NCBI RefSeq assembly: GCF_027912515.1
Contig: NZ_CP115464.1
Coordinates: 3,697,501-3,761,500, forward strand
Reading direction: 5' to 3'
From: Brevundimonas sp. NIBR10
GTDB taxonomy: Bacteria; Pseudomonadota; Alphaproteobacteria; Caulobacterales; Caulobacteraceae
Length of the DNA stretch: 64,000 nt
Of this stretch, positions 55,558-63,903 are shown in pieces (the stretch's first letter is position 1; each line of letters starts with the position of its first letter). The notes below the pieces were generated by a model. The model was not told the DNA's origin. It made no database searches and was given only the letters and a program-made list of their open reading frames with translations. A program made the position numbers and the translations under genes.

Positions 55558-57840
55558 ATGGGGAAGAAGATGAGGAACACTCTATTGTGCGGAGCGGCCC
55601 TGATGGCGATGGCCATGTCAGGCCAGGCCCTTGCGCAGGACGCGACTGCACCGTCGGACGAACTGGGCGAGGTCGTCGTCACCGCCCAGCGACGCAGCTA
55701 AAACCTGCAGCGCGCGGCCATCGCCGTCAGCGCCGTCAATGCTGAAACCCTTCAGCAGAGGGGCGTTTCGGAGGCCCAGGACCTGACCAAGCTGGTGCCG
55801 GCCCTGAAGATCACGGGCGCGGCGGGTGGCGGCACCCAGGTGACCATTCGCGGCGTCGGCAGCTTCAGCGGCAACGCCTTTGCCGAACCGGGCGTGGCGC
55901 TCAACTATGACGGCGTATACCTGGCGCGCTCGGCCGGTACCAACGGCCTGTTCTTCGACCTGGAGCGGGTGGAGGTCGTCAAGGGGCCGCAAGGCACTCT
56001 GTACGGTCGCAACGCCACGGCCGGGGCCGTCAACCTTGTCACGCGCAAGCCGGGTGCCGAGTTCGGCGGCGAGGCCGGGGTGGAGATCGGCAACTACGAC
56101 CGGATCCGTGCCTATGGCGCCGTCAATCTTCCGCTGTCCGACTGGGCCGCTCTGAGGATCTCCGGCCAGACCGCCCGCAGGGACGGATATCTGTCCGACG
56201 GCTATAACGACGAAGACAACGACGCCGTCCGCGCCCTGCTGAAACTGGACCCCAGCGAAGACCTGTCGATCCTGCTTTCGGCCGACTATTCACGTGCGGG
56301 GGGCATGGGTTCGGCAGGCGTTTTCACGCCGTTCGTCGATCCGAGCAATCCGTATCTGGGCCCCAGTTCGCCGGCGTCCAACCTGATCCTGTCGCGGACG
56401 GGCCTGCCCCTGCCGCCGCTGAGGGACGACGGTTTCGTCGATCAGACCAGCTGGGGTGTGTCGGCCTAGGTCGACTATCAGATGGACTGGGCCACTCTGA
56501 CGGTCGTGCCCGCCTATCGCTCGATGGACCTGTCCTACCTGCACTACGGCGCCGGCTATCCCCTGACGGAATCGCAAACCCCGGAACAGACATCCGTCGA
56601 AACCCGCCTGGCGTCCTCGTCGGACGGCCCTCTGAAATGGCTCATCGGGCTGTATTATTTCGACGAGCAGACCAACACCCGGATTTTTCCGAACCAGGGC
56701 GTCACCTATAATCGCAGCGCCATTCCCGACATCCAGACCACCAGCAAGGCCGTCTTCGGGCAACTGACATGGTCGGTCACGGACACGTTCCGTCTGACCG
56801 GCGGGCTGCGCTATACGAGCGAGGACAAGAGCGTCAACGGGTCCGTCACCGGGCCCCTGCCCGCCGTGCCGGCCGGATTCCCGGCGCCGGCCCCCGTCTT
56901 CTATGCGATCGCATGCCCCAGCCCGTCCACGGTTAACCTGGCGGCCCTGCAATGCACCTCGCCCGTCACGGGCGCGGTGACGTTCGAGAAGACCACCTGG
57001 AAGATCGGCGCGGAGTTGGACCTGACCGACCGCTCGCTGCTGTATGCGACCGTCGGAACCGGCTTCAAGGCGGGCGGATTCTATCCCTCGCTCGCGCCCA
57101 ACACCTTCGAGCCCGAACTGCTGACGGCGTTTACGATCGGGTCCAAGAACCGCTTCCTGGACAACACCCTGCGGCTGAACGCGGAGGCCTTCTACTGGAA
57201 CTATGAGGACAAGCAGGTCACCCACCTGGGGCCCGTGCGGCCGTCGGGCTACAATCTGATCACGGAAAACGCCGGCAAGGCCGTGATCTATGGCCTGGAC
57301 GTAGAGGCGACCTGGCTGGCCACGCCGAACGACCTGTTCTCGGCGCAGGTGCAGGTCCAGGAAAGCAACTACGACAGCTTCATCTACAGCCTGACCTCGC
57401 CTTCCGGACGTCCTCCGGCCACCGGTTGCGCATTCCGGCCCACCGGCGTCGATCCCGTCGGATCCAGCATCTTCAGCGTCGATTGCAGCGGACGGCAGCT
57501 GGCCCTGGCGCCGCAATGGGTGGCCAACTTCAGCTACAACCACACCTTCGCTCTGGACGACGGCGCGGAAGTGGTCGCGGGCCTCTCAACGCGCGTGGAG
57601 TCGTCCTACTATACGGGTGAGGAATATCTGCCCGGTCAGTTGCAGGACGCCGCGATGGTGTCCAACGCCGACCTGACCTATCGGCCGGCCGGCCTGGGCT
57701 GGAGCGTCACCGCCTTCGTCCAGAACATCGAGGACGAGGCCGTGATGCAGAGCTCGTTCGTTCAGCCCGTGGTCGGCCTGCCGGTGACCGCGCTTCGTGC
57801 GCCGCGGACCTATGGCGTGCGGCTGAGCGCAAGCTTCTGA
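55558..57840 (+). pseudogene. TonB-dependent outer-membrane receptor with two in-frame stops
   Basis: One unshifted frame of 760 codons is interrupted by TAA at codon 48 (55699-55701) and TAG at codon 304 (56467-56469). A signal peptide (LLCGAALMAMAMSGQALAQ), the TonB box EVVVTAQRRS, the plug (GVGSFSGNAFAEPGVALNYD, VEVVKGPQGTLYGRNATAGA) and the barrel to a terminal Phe (TYGVRLSASF) are all present. Relatives have Gln or Glu after VTAQRRS and Gln in SAQVDY, so both stops are single-base changes. Such CirA-type receptors import siderophores or glycans. Recent inactivation or readthrough are the alternatives. Confidence 0.85.
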
Positions 57841-57913
57841 GGGCCGGATGCCGGCCGACACCCGGCCGGTCGGCGTCCGCACCTTCCTGGACCTTCGCCG
57901 TCCATGTCGGAAC

Positions 57914-57953
57914 GAAAAACGCCCGCCGGAGCGATCCGGCGGGCGTATTTTCC
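57914..57953. terminator. Bidirectional terminator between TonB receptor and ctrA
   Basis: ACGCCCGCCGGA (57919-57930) pairs perfectly with TCCGGCGGGCGT (57935-57946) around GCGA. ATTTTCC follows on the plus strand, and the minus strand has TTTTTCGTT. It can end both the receptor and the ctrA transcripts. Confidence 0.9.
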
Positions 57954-57969
57954 TGGTGCGAACGCCGTA

Positions 57970-58683
57970 TCAGGCGGCGGCGCTGACCGGGGCGACGGCG
58001 GTGTTTTCCGACGGGTCGCGCAGGACATAGCCACGGCCCCAGACGGTTTCGATATAGTGTTTGCCGCCCGCAGCGGTCGCCAGCTTCTTGCGCAGCTTGC
58101 AGATGAAGACGTCGATGATCTTCAGCTCGGGCTCGTCCATGCCGCCGTACAGGTGGTTCAGGAACATTTCCTTGGTCAGGGTGGTGCCCTTGCGGAGCGA
58201 GAGCAGCTCCAGCATCTGGTATTCCTTGCCCGTCAGGTGGACGCGGTGGCCGTGCACCTCGACCGTCTTGCCATCAAGGTTCACGGCGATCTCGCCGGTG
58301 TGGATGATGGCCTGAGCGTGACCCTTGGAGCGGCGGACCACGGCGTGGGTGCGCGCGATCAGTTCGTCCTTGTGGAAAGGCTTGGTCATGTAGTCGTCGG
58401 CGCCGCCGCCGAAGGTCTTGACCTTGGTTTCGATTTCCGTCGAGCCCGACAGGATCATGACGGGGGTGTTGACCTTGCCCACGCGCAGCTGGCGCAGGAC
58501 TTCCAGGCCGCTCATGTCGGGAAGGTTGAGGTCCAGGAGGATGAGGTCGTAGTCATAGATCTTGCCCAGATCGATGCCTTCCTCGCCCAGGTCGGTCGTG
58601 TAGACATTGAAGCCTTCCGACTTCAGCATCAGCTCGATGCTTTGCGCGGTCGCGTGATCGTCTTCGATAAGCAGAACGCGCAT
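57970..58683 (-). CDS. ctrA: Cell-cycle master response regulator CtrA
   Basis: 237 residues; ATG 58683 follows GGAGGGGC. The receiver has acidic EDD at 7-9, the phospho-acceptor Asp 51 ([13 protein letters not shown]), the Thr/Ser switch (MILSGSTE) and Lys in [11 protein letters not shown]. The OmpR-type winged helix spans about 125-225 ([32 protein letters not shown]). The C-terminus ends APVSAAA; in Caulobacter a terminal Ala-Ala tags CtrA for ClpXP. It controls flagellar, division and polarity genes and blocks replication initiation. Confidence 0.97.
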   Translation of the reverse strand: MRVLLIEDDHATAQSIELMLKSEGFNVYTTDLGEEGIDLGKIYDYDLILLDLNLPDMSGLEVLRQLRVGKVNTPVMILSGSTEIETKVKTFGGGADDYMTKPFHKDELIARTHAVVRRSKGHAQAIIHTGEIAVNLDGKTVEVHGHRVHLTGKEYQMLELLSLRKGTTLTKEMFLNHLYGGMDEPELKIIDVFICKLRKKLATAAGGKHYIETVWGRGYVLRDPSENTAVAPVSAAA

Positions 58684-58750
58684 TCAAGCCCCTCCAGGCA
58701 AAGCTAGACCATATGTCCCGGTCGTGAGTTCCGGGTAACCTTGTTCGAGA

Positions 58751-58850
58751 GTTAACCGGCGAAAACCTTAAGAACGGTTAACGCCACCCCATTGAGGCGA
58801 ATCGTAGGCTGATTTGCGAATCGGCGTCGAGCGCCGTGAGTCAACGATTC
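58751..58850 (-). promoter_or_regulatory. ctrA promoter region with CcrM (GANTC) and CtrA-like sites
   Basis: Four GANTC sites lie at 58799-58803, 58818-58822, 58838-58842 and 58846-58850. On the minus strand the 58838 site is inside TTGACTC, so it overlaps a -35-like box, as in the methylation-controlled Caulobacter P1. Closer to the gene, TTAA-N6-TTAA (58768-58781) and GTTAAC (58751-58756) look like CtrA contacts of a P2-type autoregulated promoter, with N6 instead of N7. The rest of the 338-bp spacer (58684-59021) holds no gene. Confidence 0.7.
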
Positions 58851-59021
58851 TAATTTTCTTCGCGTGGCGCTGAAATCCGGACGAACTTTCCAACTCCCCG
58901 GCATCCAACCCCTTGCCCGCCAAGGCGATGCGACCGCTTCTGACGTACGGTAGGATGATCTTCCTAGCGCAAGGCGACGAGCCATTTATGGTCGGCCGTC
59001 GGATCAGCAGGAGGGACAATC

Positions 59022-59402
59022 ATGGAAGACACGTACCGGGTTCCGGTCAAGGAAGGGGATCGGATCCGCGCGGGGCTGGCGATGCAGCTGGTCGCCGTGC
59101 CCACCGGGATCGCGCCCGAGGCCATGGTCGCCGGCGTCCGGCAGGGACCGCGCCAGGTCCAGGCGCGACGGCTGGCCATGTATCTGGCCCATGTCGGTCT
59201 GGGCTGGACGGTGGAGCGGGTCGGGCACGCCTTCGGCTTCAACCGGGCGACGGTCAGCGCCGGCTGTCGCTGGGTCGAGGATGCCCGCGACGATCCGGCG
59301 GTGGATGGTCTGATGGAGCGGCTGGAACTGGCTGTGCGACAGGTCTGCGAGACGCCCCAGCTGGAGATGACCCGCCTCGACGCCGTGGCGGTGGCGCGAT
59401 GA
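59022..59402 (+). CDS. DnaA-domain-IV-like helix-turn-helix protein
   Basis: 126 residues; ATG 59022 follows AGGAGGG. The middle (RRLAMYLAHVGLGWTVERVG, HAFGFNRATVSAGCRWVEDA) has the layout of the DnaA C-terminal DNA-binding domain, in which an MYLxR helix precedes the basic loop and the HTTV helix; here RATVSAG occupies the DNA-reading position. There is no AAA+ part. It is divergent from ctrA and overlaps the DUF6456 gene by 4 bp, suggesting a two-gene unit. Confidence 0.75.
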   Translation: MEDTYRVPVKEGDRIRAGLAMQLVAVPTGIAPEAMVAGVRQGPRQVQARRLAMYLAHVGLGWTVERVGHAFGFNRATVSAGCRWVEDARDDPAVDGLMERLELAVRQVCETPQLEMTRLDAVAVAR

Positions 59403-60106
59403 GGACGCTGACGGAACGGGTGCGCACCCATCTGCGCCGGCCGGGGGCCTGGATCGAGGGCCGGGCCGCGCCCTATGCGCTGCGTCTGGGTGCGGATCGG
59501 CGGGCGTGGGTGGCCATGACCCTGGACGAGACGGTGTTCAGCGCCCTGGTCGCCGATCCCGGCCTGAAGGCCCGGCCCGGCGGCGGCTGGATCCCGCGAC
59601 CGCCCGCGAGCGCCGATGGCCCCGAGCCCGGTCGGCCCGGCGTGATCGAGGGCGAGGTGGCGGTGATGGAGACCGACGGTCGGATGACGACCCGGCGCGC
59701 CAATCTGGGCGAGAGCCCGATCGCCTGGCTGGCCCGGCGGCGCGATCCGTCGGGGCGGCCCTGGCTGACGCCGGCCGAGATCGTGGCCGGCGAGCGGTTG
59801 CGGCGCGATGCGGAGGCGGCAACCTCGGGCCCGTCGGTGACGATGCTCTGGGACGCCCTGCCCCGTTCGGGCGGCGGGTCGGCGGCGCGGATCGAGCCCG
59901 GCGACCGGGCCATCTCGGCCGGGGCCAGGGTTGAGGCGGCCCTGCGTGCGGTCGGGCCGAGACTGAGGCCGATGGTGGTGCGCATCTGTCTGGAGAGTTC
60001 CAGCCTGCAACTGGCCGAACAGGAACTGGGCCTGCGCAGGCGTCAGGGCAAGACGGTGCTGAAACAGGGACTTCAGGCCCTGGCCGAGCACTATTGCATC
60101 GGGTGA
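59399..60106 (+). CDS. DUF6456 domain protein
   Basis: 235 residues from ATG 59399 (ATGA overlap with the preceding stop); the frame is open upstream but that part is unsupported. The C-terminal domain (ISAGARVEAALRAVGPRLRP, LCLESSSLQ-like VRICLESSSLQLAEQELGLR, RRQGKTVLKQGLQALAEHY) is DUF6456, a helical possible DNA-binding unit of alphaproteobacteria. The middle segment SPIAWLARRRDPSGRPWLTP is also typical. It appears to be a partner of the DnaA-like HTH protein. Confidence 0.75.
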   Translation: MRTLTERVRTHLRRPGAWIEGRAAPYALRLGADRRAWVAMTLDETVFSALVADPGLKARPGGGWIPRPPASADGPEPGRPGVIEGEVAVMETDGRMTTRRANLGESPIAWLARRRDPSGRPWLTPAEIVAGERLRRDAEAATSGPSVTMLWDALPRSGGGSAARIEPGDRAISAGARVEAALRAVGPRLRPMVVRICLESSSLQLAEQELGLRRRQGKTVLKQGLQALAEHYCIG

Positions 60107-60119
60107 TCCGGCCCGGCCG

Positions 60120-60506
60120 TCAGGGACGATGGCACCTCAGCACATAGGCGGAGGCGGGGTCGTTGAAGAAGTCGATATGGGAATAGCGACCCGTATGGCC
60201 GAAGACGCCGCTTCTGACCTGGAGACGCGCGGCCAGGGGGCCACCGGAGGGCGTCAGGCGGGTTCCCGCCACCCGCATGCCGCCCGACCCGTTCATCGAG
60301 TCCTGTGGCTTGAGCGCCCAGAGCGAGTTGCTCACGGCCTGAAAGCGATAGTTGGCACCGGTGATGGTCAGAAGACCGATCGGGATATTGCCCTGGGCAC
60401 TGCATCGCCAGAGCCCGGCCGGGGTCTCCTGGGCCGAAGCCTGGCCCGCCATCGCCGCGATGACCAGACCACAGGCGAGACCTGCCGATTGAATGAGTCT
60501 GCGCAT
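60120..60506 (-). CDS. Small secreted protein, unknown
   Basis: 128 residues with a signal peptide (LIQSAGLACGLVIAAMAGQA, then SAQE). The mature domain has two cysteines (LWRCSAQG and YVLRCHRP) near its ends that could form a disulfide. NIPIGLLTITGANYRFQAVS and GGPLAARLQVRSGVFG suggest a small beta-barrel. No family is recognised. It is convergent with the DUF6456 gene, 13 bp apart. Confidence 0.6.
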   Translation of the reverse strand: MRRLIQSAGLACGLVIAAMAGQASAQETPAGLWRCSAQGNIPIGLLTITGANYRFQAVSNSLWALKPQDSMNGSGGMRVAGTRLTPSGGPLAARLQVRSGVFGHTGRYSHIDFFNDPASAYVLRCHRP

Positions 60507-60709
60507 GATCGTTCTCGCTAACCGCTGATCGGTGAGGTCATCACGGATGGACCTCCGGCGCGACGCAACCCCGACGCGACGAAGACGGCCCCTCGCGCGA
60601 CGAACGGGGCGTCTCGGGTCCGGCCGGGGGCCACGGGATCGGCCGACGACGCAACCGCCGCAGCGCCGACCCGTTCAGAGGGCCCCGCTAACTACCGGAG
60701 CTCTGTCCC

Positions 60710-61108
60710 ATGAAACTTCCAAAAGGCGCCCTCGTCGCCGTCGTCGACGGCGAAAAGCTGGCCCTGTTCGAGAACACCGGGCAGCAGGAGGTGCAGCTGA
60801 GCGCCCGACCCACCCCGACCATCGCCGATCGCGCATCCGGTGCCGCCGGTCGCATCTCCAGCGAGGCCAACCCCGATAACGACACCCAGGCCGAGGACGG
60901 CTTTGCGATGGGCGTCGCCGAGGTGCTGAACAAATGGGTGCTGACCAACAAGGTCGATCACCTGCTGGTCATCGCCGCGCCCAAGACCCTGGGGCAACTG
61001 CGCAAGGGCTGGCACAAGGAGACGCAAGCCAAGCTGGTCGGCGAGATCGCCAAGGACCTGACCGGCCACTCCACCGACCAGATCGCCGCCGCGATCGAAA
61101 AGGCCTGA
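60710..61108 (+). CDS. Host-attachment family protein (AtsE-like)
   Basis: 132 residues. KGALVAVVDGEKLALFENTG at the start, then FAMGVAEVLNKWVLTNKVDH and LLVIAAPKTLGQLRKGWHKE, match the family named after Agrobacterium proteins for attachment to host cells. The fold is release-factor-domain-2-like, and a cytoplasmic location is likely because no signal peptide is seen. GGAG lies about 10 nt before ATG 60710. The 200 bp upstream contain no supported gene. Confidence 0.83.
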   Translation: MKLPKGALVAVVDGEKLALFENTGQQEVQLSARPTPTIADRASGAAGRISSEANPDNDTQAEDGFAMGVAEVLNKWVLTNKVDHLLVIAAPKTLGQLRKGWHKETQAKLVGEIAKDLTGHSTDQIAAAIEKA

Positions 61109-61208
61109 CGTCCGACAGGCGCGGCGGTTCACCGCCGCGCCATCCCGGCCTGCAACCCGGCAGGCGATCGGCGTTGACAGTCAGCCGCCCCCGCCTAGAC
61201 TTCACGAC

Positions 61209-61460
61209 ATGAGCCAGGTCATCATCGTCAAAGCCGCGCATGACGCCGAGGCGGGGGTCTGGTTCACCGAGTCCAGCGATGTCCACGGCCTCCGGATCGA
61301 GGCGCCGACCCTGGAAGCCCTGATTGCCCGTGTTCCCGTGGCGATCCAGGATTTGCTGGGCGTAGAGGGCGAAATCCGCGATGTTCCAATCGAAGTCATC
61401 GCCCACGCCAGCACACGGGTAACGCTCGGCCTCGCGGCGAGAGTTACACACGGGATGTGA
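61209..61460 (+). CDS. DUF1902 / HicB-like antitoxin
   Basis: 83 residues with a partial HicB fold (VIIVKAAHDAEAGVWFTESS, DVHGLRIEAPTLEALIARVP). There is no ribbon-helix-helix tail, so it may not bind DNA strongly. The stop overlaps the following toxin start (GTGA), giving antitoxin-first order, the opposite of the hicAB module at 34 kb. Confidence 0.8.
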   Translation: MSQVIIVKAAHDAEAGVWFTESSDVHGLRIEAPTLEALIARVPVAIQDLLGVEGEIRDVPIEVIAHASTRVTLGLAARVTHGM

Positions 61461-61630
61461 AACGCATCCTGACTGACGCCGGTTGTCGGTTCCATCGTCA
61501 GGGCCGTGGCGATCACGAAATCTGGATCAGCCCCCTCAGCGGCAAGCCTTTTACCGTCGATGGCGACATCAAGTCCCGCCACACCGCCAACGGCACGCTT
61601 CAGGACGCGGGACTGCCCAAAGCGTTCTGA
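61457..61630 (+). CDS. hicA: HicA-family toxin
   Basis: 57 residues from GTG 61457, overlapping the antitoxin stop by 4 bp. FHRQGRGDHEIWISPLSGKP contains the catalytic His region (GDHEIW) and VDGDIKSRHTANGTLQDAGL is the usual HicA C-terminus. It should cleave mRNA when free. Its last 31 bp overlap the sufE gene on the opposite strand. Confidence 0.82.
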   Translation: MKRILTDAGCRFHRQGRGDHEIWISPLSGKPFTVDGDIKSRHTANGTLQDAGLPKAF

Positions 61631-62055
61631 TCGGCCGCCATCGCCGCCTGGCGGATGCGGCCGACCATGGCGTTGAGGCCGTTGGCCCTCTGCCGCGTCA
61701 GGGCCTGAGGCAGGCCCAGCCGGTCCAGCGCCGCCTTGGCGTCGAAGGCGAGGATTTCGGAAGCCGGGCGGCCGGAATAGAGGGACAGCAGAAGCGCCAC
61801 ATTGCCCTTGGAGATCGCGCTGTCGCTATCCGCGCGAAACGTCAGACGGTCTCCGTCCCGATCATCGGCCAGCCAGACCTGGGCCGCACAGCCGGGCACC
61901 TTGTTGGCCTCGATGCGGTCGGCGTCGGGCAAGGGAGCCAGCCCCTTGCCCAGGTCGATGACGTATTCGATCCGCTGTTCCCAGTCCTCGAGCAGGTCGA
62001 AATCCGCGATCAGCTCGCCCAGGGTCTCGTCGATCGTCGATGCAGGTTCGGTCAC
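61600..62055 (-). CDS. sufE: SufE family sulfur-transfer protein
   Basis: 151 residues from GTG 62055 (VTEPASTIDETLGELIADFD); the longer open frame adds non-family sequence. The acceptor cysteine is in EANKVPGCAAQVWL. It takes persulfide from the SufS desulfurase for Fe-S assembly. The rest of the suf operon is not here. It is convergent with the hicA toxin, overlapping by 31 bp, and divergent from the kinase. Confidence 0.93.
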   Translation of the reverse strand: MTEPASTIDETLGELIADFDLLEDWEQRIEYVIDLGKGLAPLPDADRIEANKVPGCAAQVWLADDRDGDRLTFRADSDSAISKGNVALLLSLYSGRPASEILAFDAKAALDRLGLPQALTRQRANGLNAMVGRIRQAAMAADQNALGSPAS

Positions 62056-62226
62056 AGCCGCCAGATAGGCCGAGCCGCCGTTAACGACAACTGCGGCGAA
62101 GGCCCCCAGACCACTGCGGCTTCTCCCCGTCGCCGGTTCGCCTGATGCGGGAGCCGCCTCGCGCCGACTCGTGTGGAGGGCTAGGCTCGGCGGCTGCGCC
62201 TCCCGCACCTTCCGCCTGGATATCCA

Positions 62227-63903
62227 TTGACGCCCGCCGCCCCACCTTCAGCCCCCAGGGAGACCGACCGCGTGCGTCCGGTCGTGGCGTGGCACATGGG
62301 CTGGGCCATTGCCATGGCGGTGCTGGCCACGGCGGTCGTGATGCTGCGCCCCGCCCTGGACGCCGGGGTCGTGATCGCGGCCCTGATCGCCGTCCTGCCG
62401 GGCGTCGGGGGCCTGTGGCTGATGGCGCGCGACGGCTGGGCCGAGCGGGCGCTGGTGCTGGGCGGATGGAGCCTGGCGGCCGTGGCGGTCGCGGCCCTGT
62501 CAGGCGGGATGACAGGGTCCCTGGCCGGGCTGGCGATCATGCCGTTCGCCGCCGGGATCATGCTGGGCGAGTTGCGGCTGGCCCAGGCCGGGGCGGTGGG
62601 AACGGCGCTGGCGGTTCTGGTCGGACTGGTCTCGGTCTGGCTGGGTGGGCCGGCCCAGGCGGACTGGGTTCTGGCGGCGGCGGTGGCCCTGCTGTCGGCC
62701 CTGGCCCTCGCGACGGCGATCACCCTGACCTGGGGGCCGCGTGAACGGGCGCTCGGCGTCGTCGGCGACAGTTTGAACCGCGTCGAGACCCTGCTGGCGG
62801 GCCAGCCAGGGCTGATGCTGGTCCTGAGCCCCTCGGGCGGGGTGCTGGCCGCCTATGGCACCGCGCCGCCTGCGATCGATGTGGAGGCCCTGTTCGACCA
62901 GGGGCTGATTGCCGCCGTCCATGCGCCGGATCGTGGCGAACTGCTCGCCGCCCTCGCCCGCGCCGAAGCCGGGCAGGAGGCGCAGGTGTCGTTCGCCCCG
63001 CGTCAGGCGCTGGACAGGCGCGTGACCCTGGTGCTGCGCCGCTTGGACGGGGATGGCGAGACGGTGCGCCTGGTCGGTCAGGCCTTCGACGGCACGCCCC
63101 AGTTCGCGCGCGAATCCGGCCTGGAGACCGCCCGCGCCGAGGCCGAGGCCCAGAACGCCGGCAAGAGCCGCTTCCTGGCCAATATGAGCCACGAGCTGCG
63201 TACCCCGCTGAACGCCGTGATCGGCTTTTCCGACATCATGCGCCAGCGCATCTTCGGCCCCCTGCCCGACCGTTACGCGGGCTATGCCGACAGCATCCAC
63301 GAGGCGGGCGGGCATCTGCTGGACCTGATCAATGACGTGCTGGACGTGTCCAAGATCGAGGCCGAGCGCTATGAGCTGGCGATCGAGCGGTTCGATGCGC
63401 GCGAGACTGTCTCGGCCGCCATCGCCCTGATCCGGGTGGCGGCGACCGACAAGGGCGTGGACCTGCGCAGCGTCCTGCCGACCGAGGCCCTGACGGTCGA
63501 TGCCGACAAGCGGGCGCTGAAGCAGATCGCGCTGAACCTGCTGTCCAACGCCATCAAGTTCACCCCGGCCGAGGGGTCGGTGACGGTGACGCTGGAGGCG
63601 ATCGGCCCCTATCTGGAGCTGGTGGTGTCCGACACCGGCGTCGGCATCGCGCCCGAGGACCTGCGCCGCCTGGGCCGCCCGTTCGAGCAGGCAGGCGCGG
63701 CTGAGCAGAAGGCGCAAGGGACGGGTCTGGGCCTGTCGCTGGTGCGGTCGCTGGCCGAGTTGCATGGCGGCCGGATGAATATCGACTCGACCCTGGGCGA
63801 GGGCGCGGCGGTCACGGTGCGGTTGCCGGTCGTGACCCTGGCCAAGCCGGCGGTGCCGGAAGGCGGGGCCGAGATCATCGAACTGAGGCCGGCGGGGAAC
63901 TAA
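62227..63903 (+). CDS. Sensor histidine kinase, DivJ/PleC-like
   Basis: 558 residues from TTG 62227. Residues about 20-170 hold five or six membrane helices (MGWAIAMAVLATAVVMLRPA, VLAAAVALLSALALATAITL). A PAS-like region follows to about 290. HisKA is at about 315-380, with the phospho-His in FLANMSHELRTPLNAVIGFS, and the ATPase has N box NLLSNAIKFTP, G1 DTGVGIAPEDL and G2 GTGLGLSLVRSLAELHGG. The dimer region ADSIHEAGGHLLDLINDVLD is like that of DivJ and PleC, which act on DivK and PleD upstream of CtrA. No response-regulator gene is adjacent. The last 97 bp of the window show nothing further. Confidence 0.88.
   Translation: MTPAAPPSAPRETDRVRPVVAWHMGWAIAMAVLATAVVMLRPALDAGVVIAALIAVLPGVGGLWLMARDGWAERALVLGGWSLAAVAVAALSGGMTGSLAGLAIMPFAAGIMLGELRLAQAGAVGTALAVLVGLVSVWLGGPAQADWVLAAAVALLSALALATAITLTWGPRERALGVVGDSLNRVETLLAGQPGLMLVLSPSGGVLAAYGTAPPAIDVEALFDQGLIAAVHAPDRGELLAALARAEAGQEAQVSFAPRQALDRRVTLVLRRLDGDGETVRLVGQAFDGTPQFARESGLETARAEAEAQNAGKSRFLANMSHELRTPLNAVIGFSDIMRQRIFGPLPDRYAGYADSIHEAGGHLLDLINDVLDVSKIEAERYELAIERFDARETVSAAIALIRVAATDKGVDLRSVLPTEALTVDADKRALKQIALNLLSNAIKFTPAEGSVTVTLEAIGPYLELVVSDTGVGIAPEDLRRLGRPFEQAGAAEQKAQGTGLGLSLVRSLAELHGGRMNIDSTLGEGAAVTVRLPVVTLAKPAVPEGGAEIIELRPAGN

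Noticed and set aside
54506..56469. Reassigned genetic code (TAA/TAG as Gln)
   Set aside because: prfB, hicB-neighbour lipoprotein, fliJ and others end properly at TAA or TAG, with non-coding or opposite-strand sequence beyond.
60532..60879. 115-codon Arg-rich plus-strand frame
   Set aside because: No ribosome site; overlaps the host-attachment family gene in another frame.
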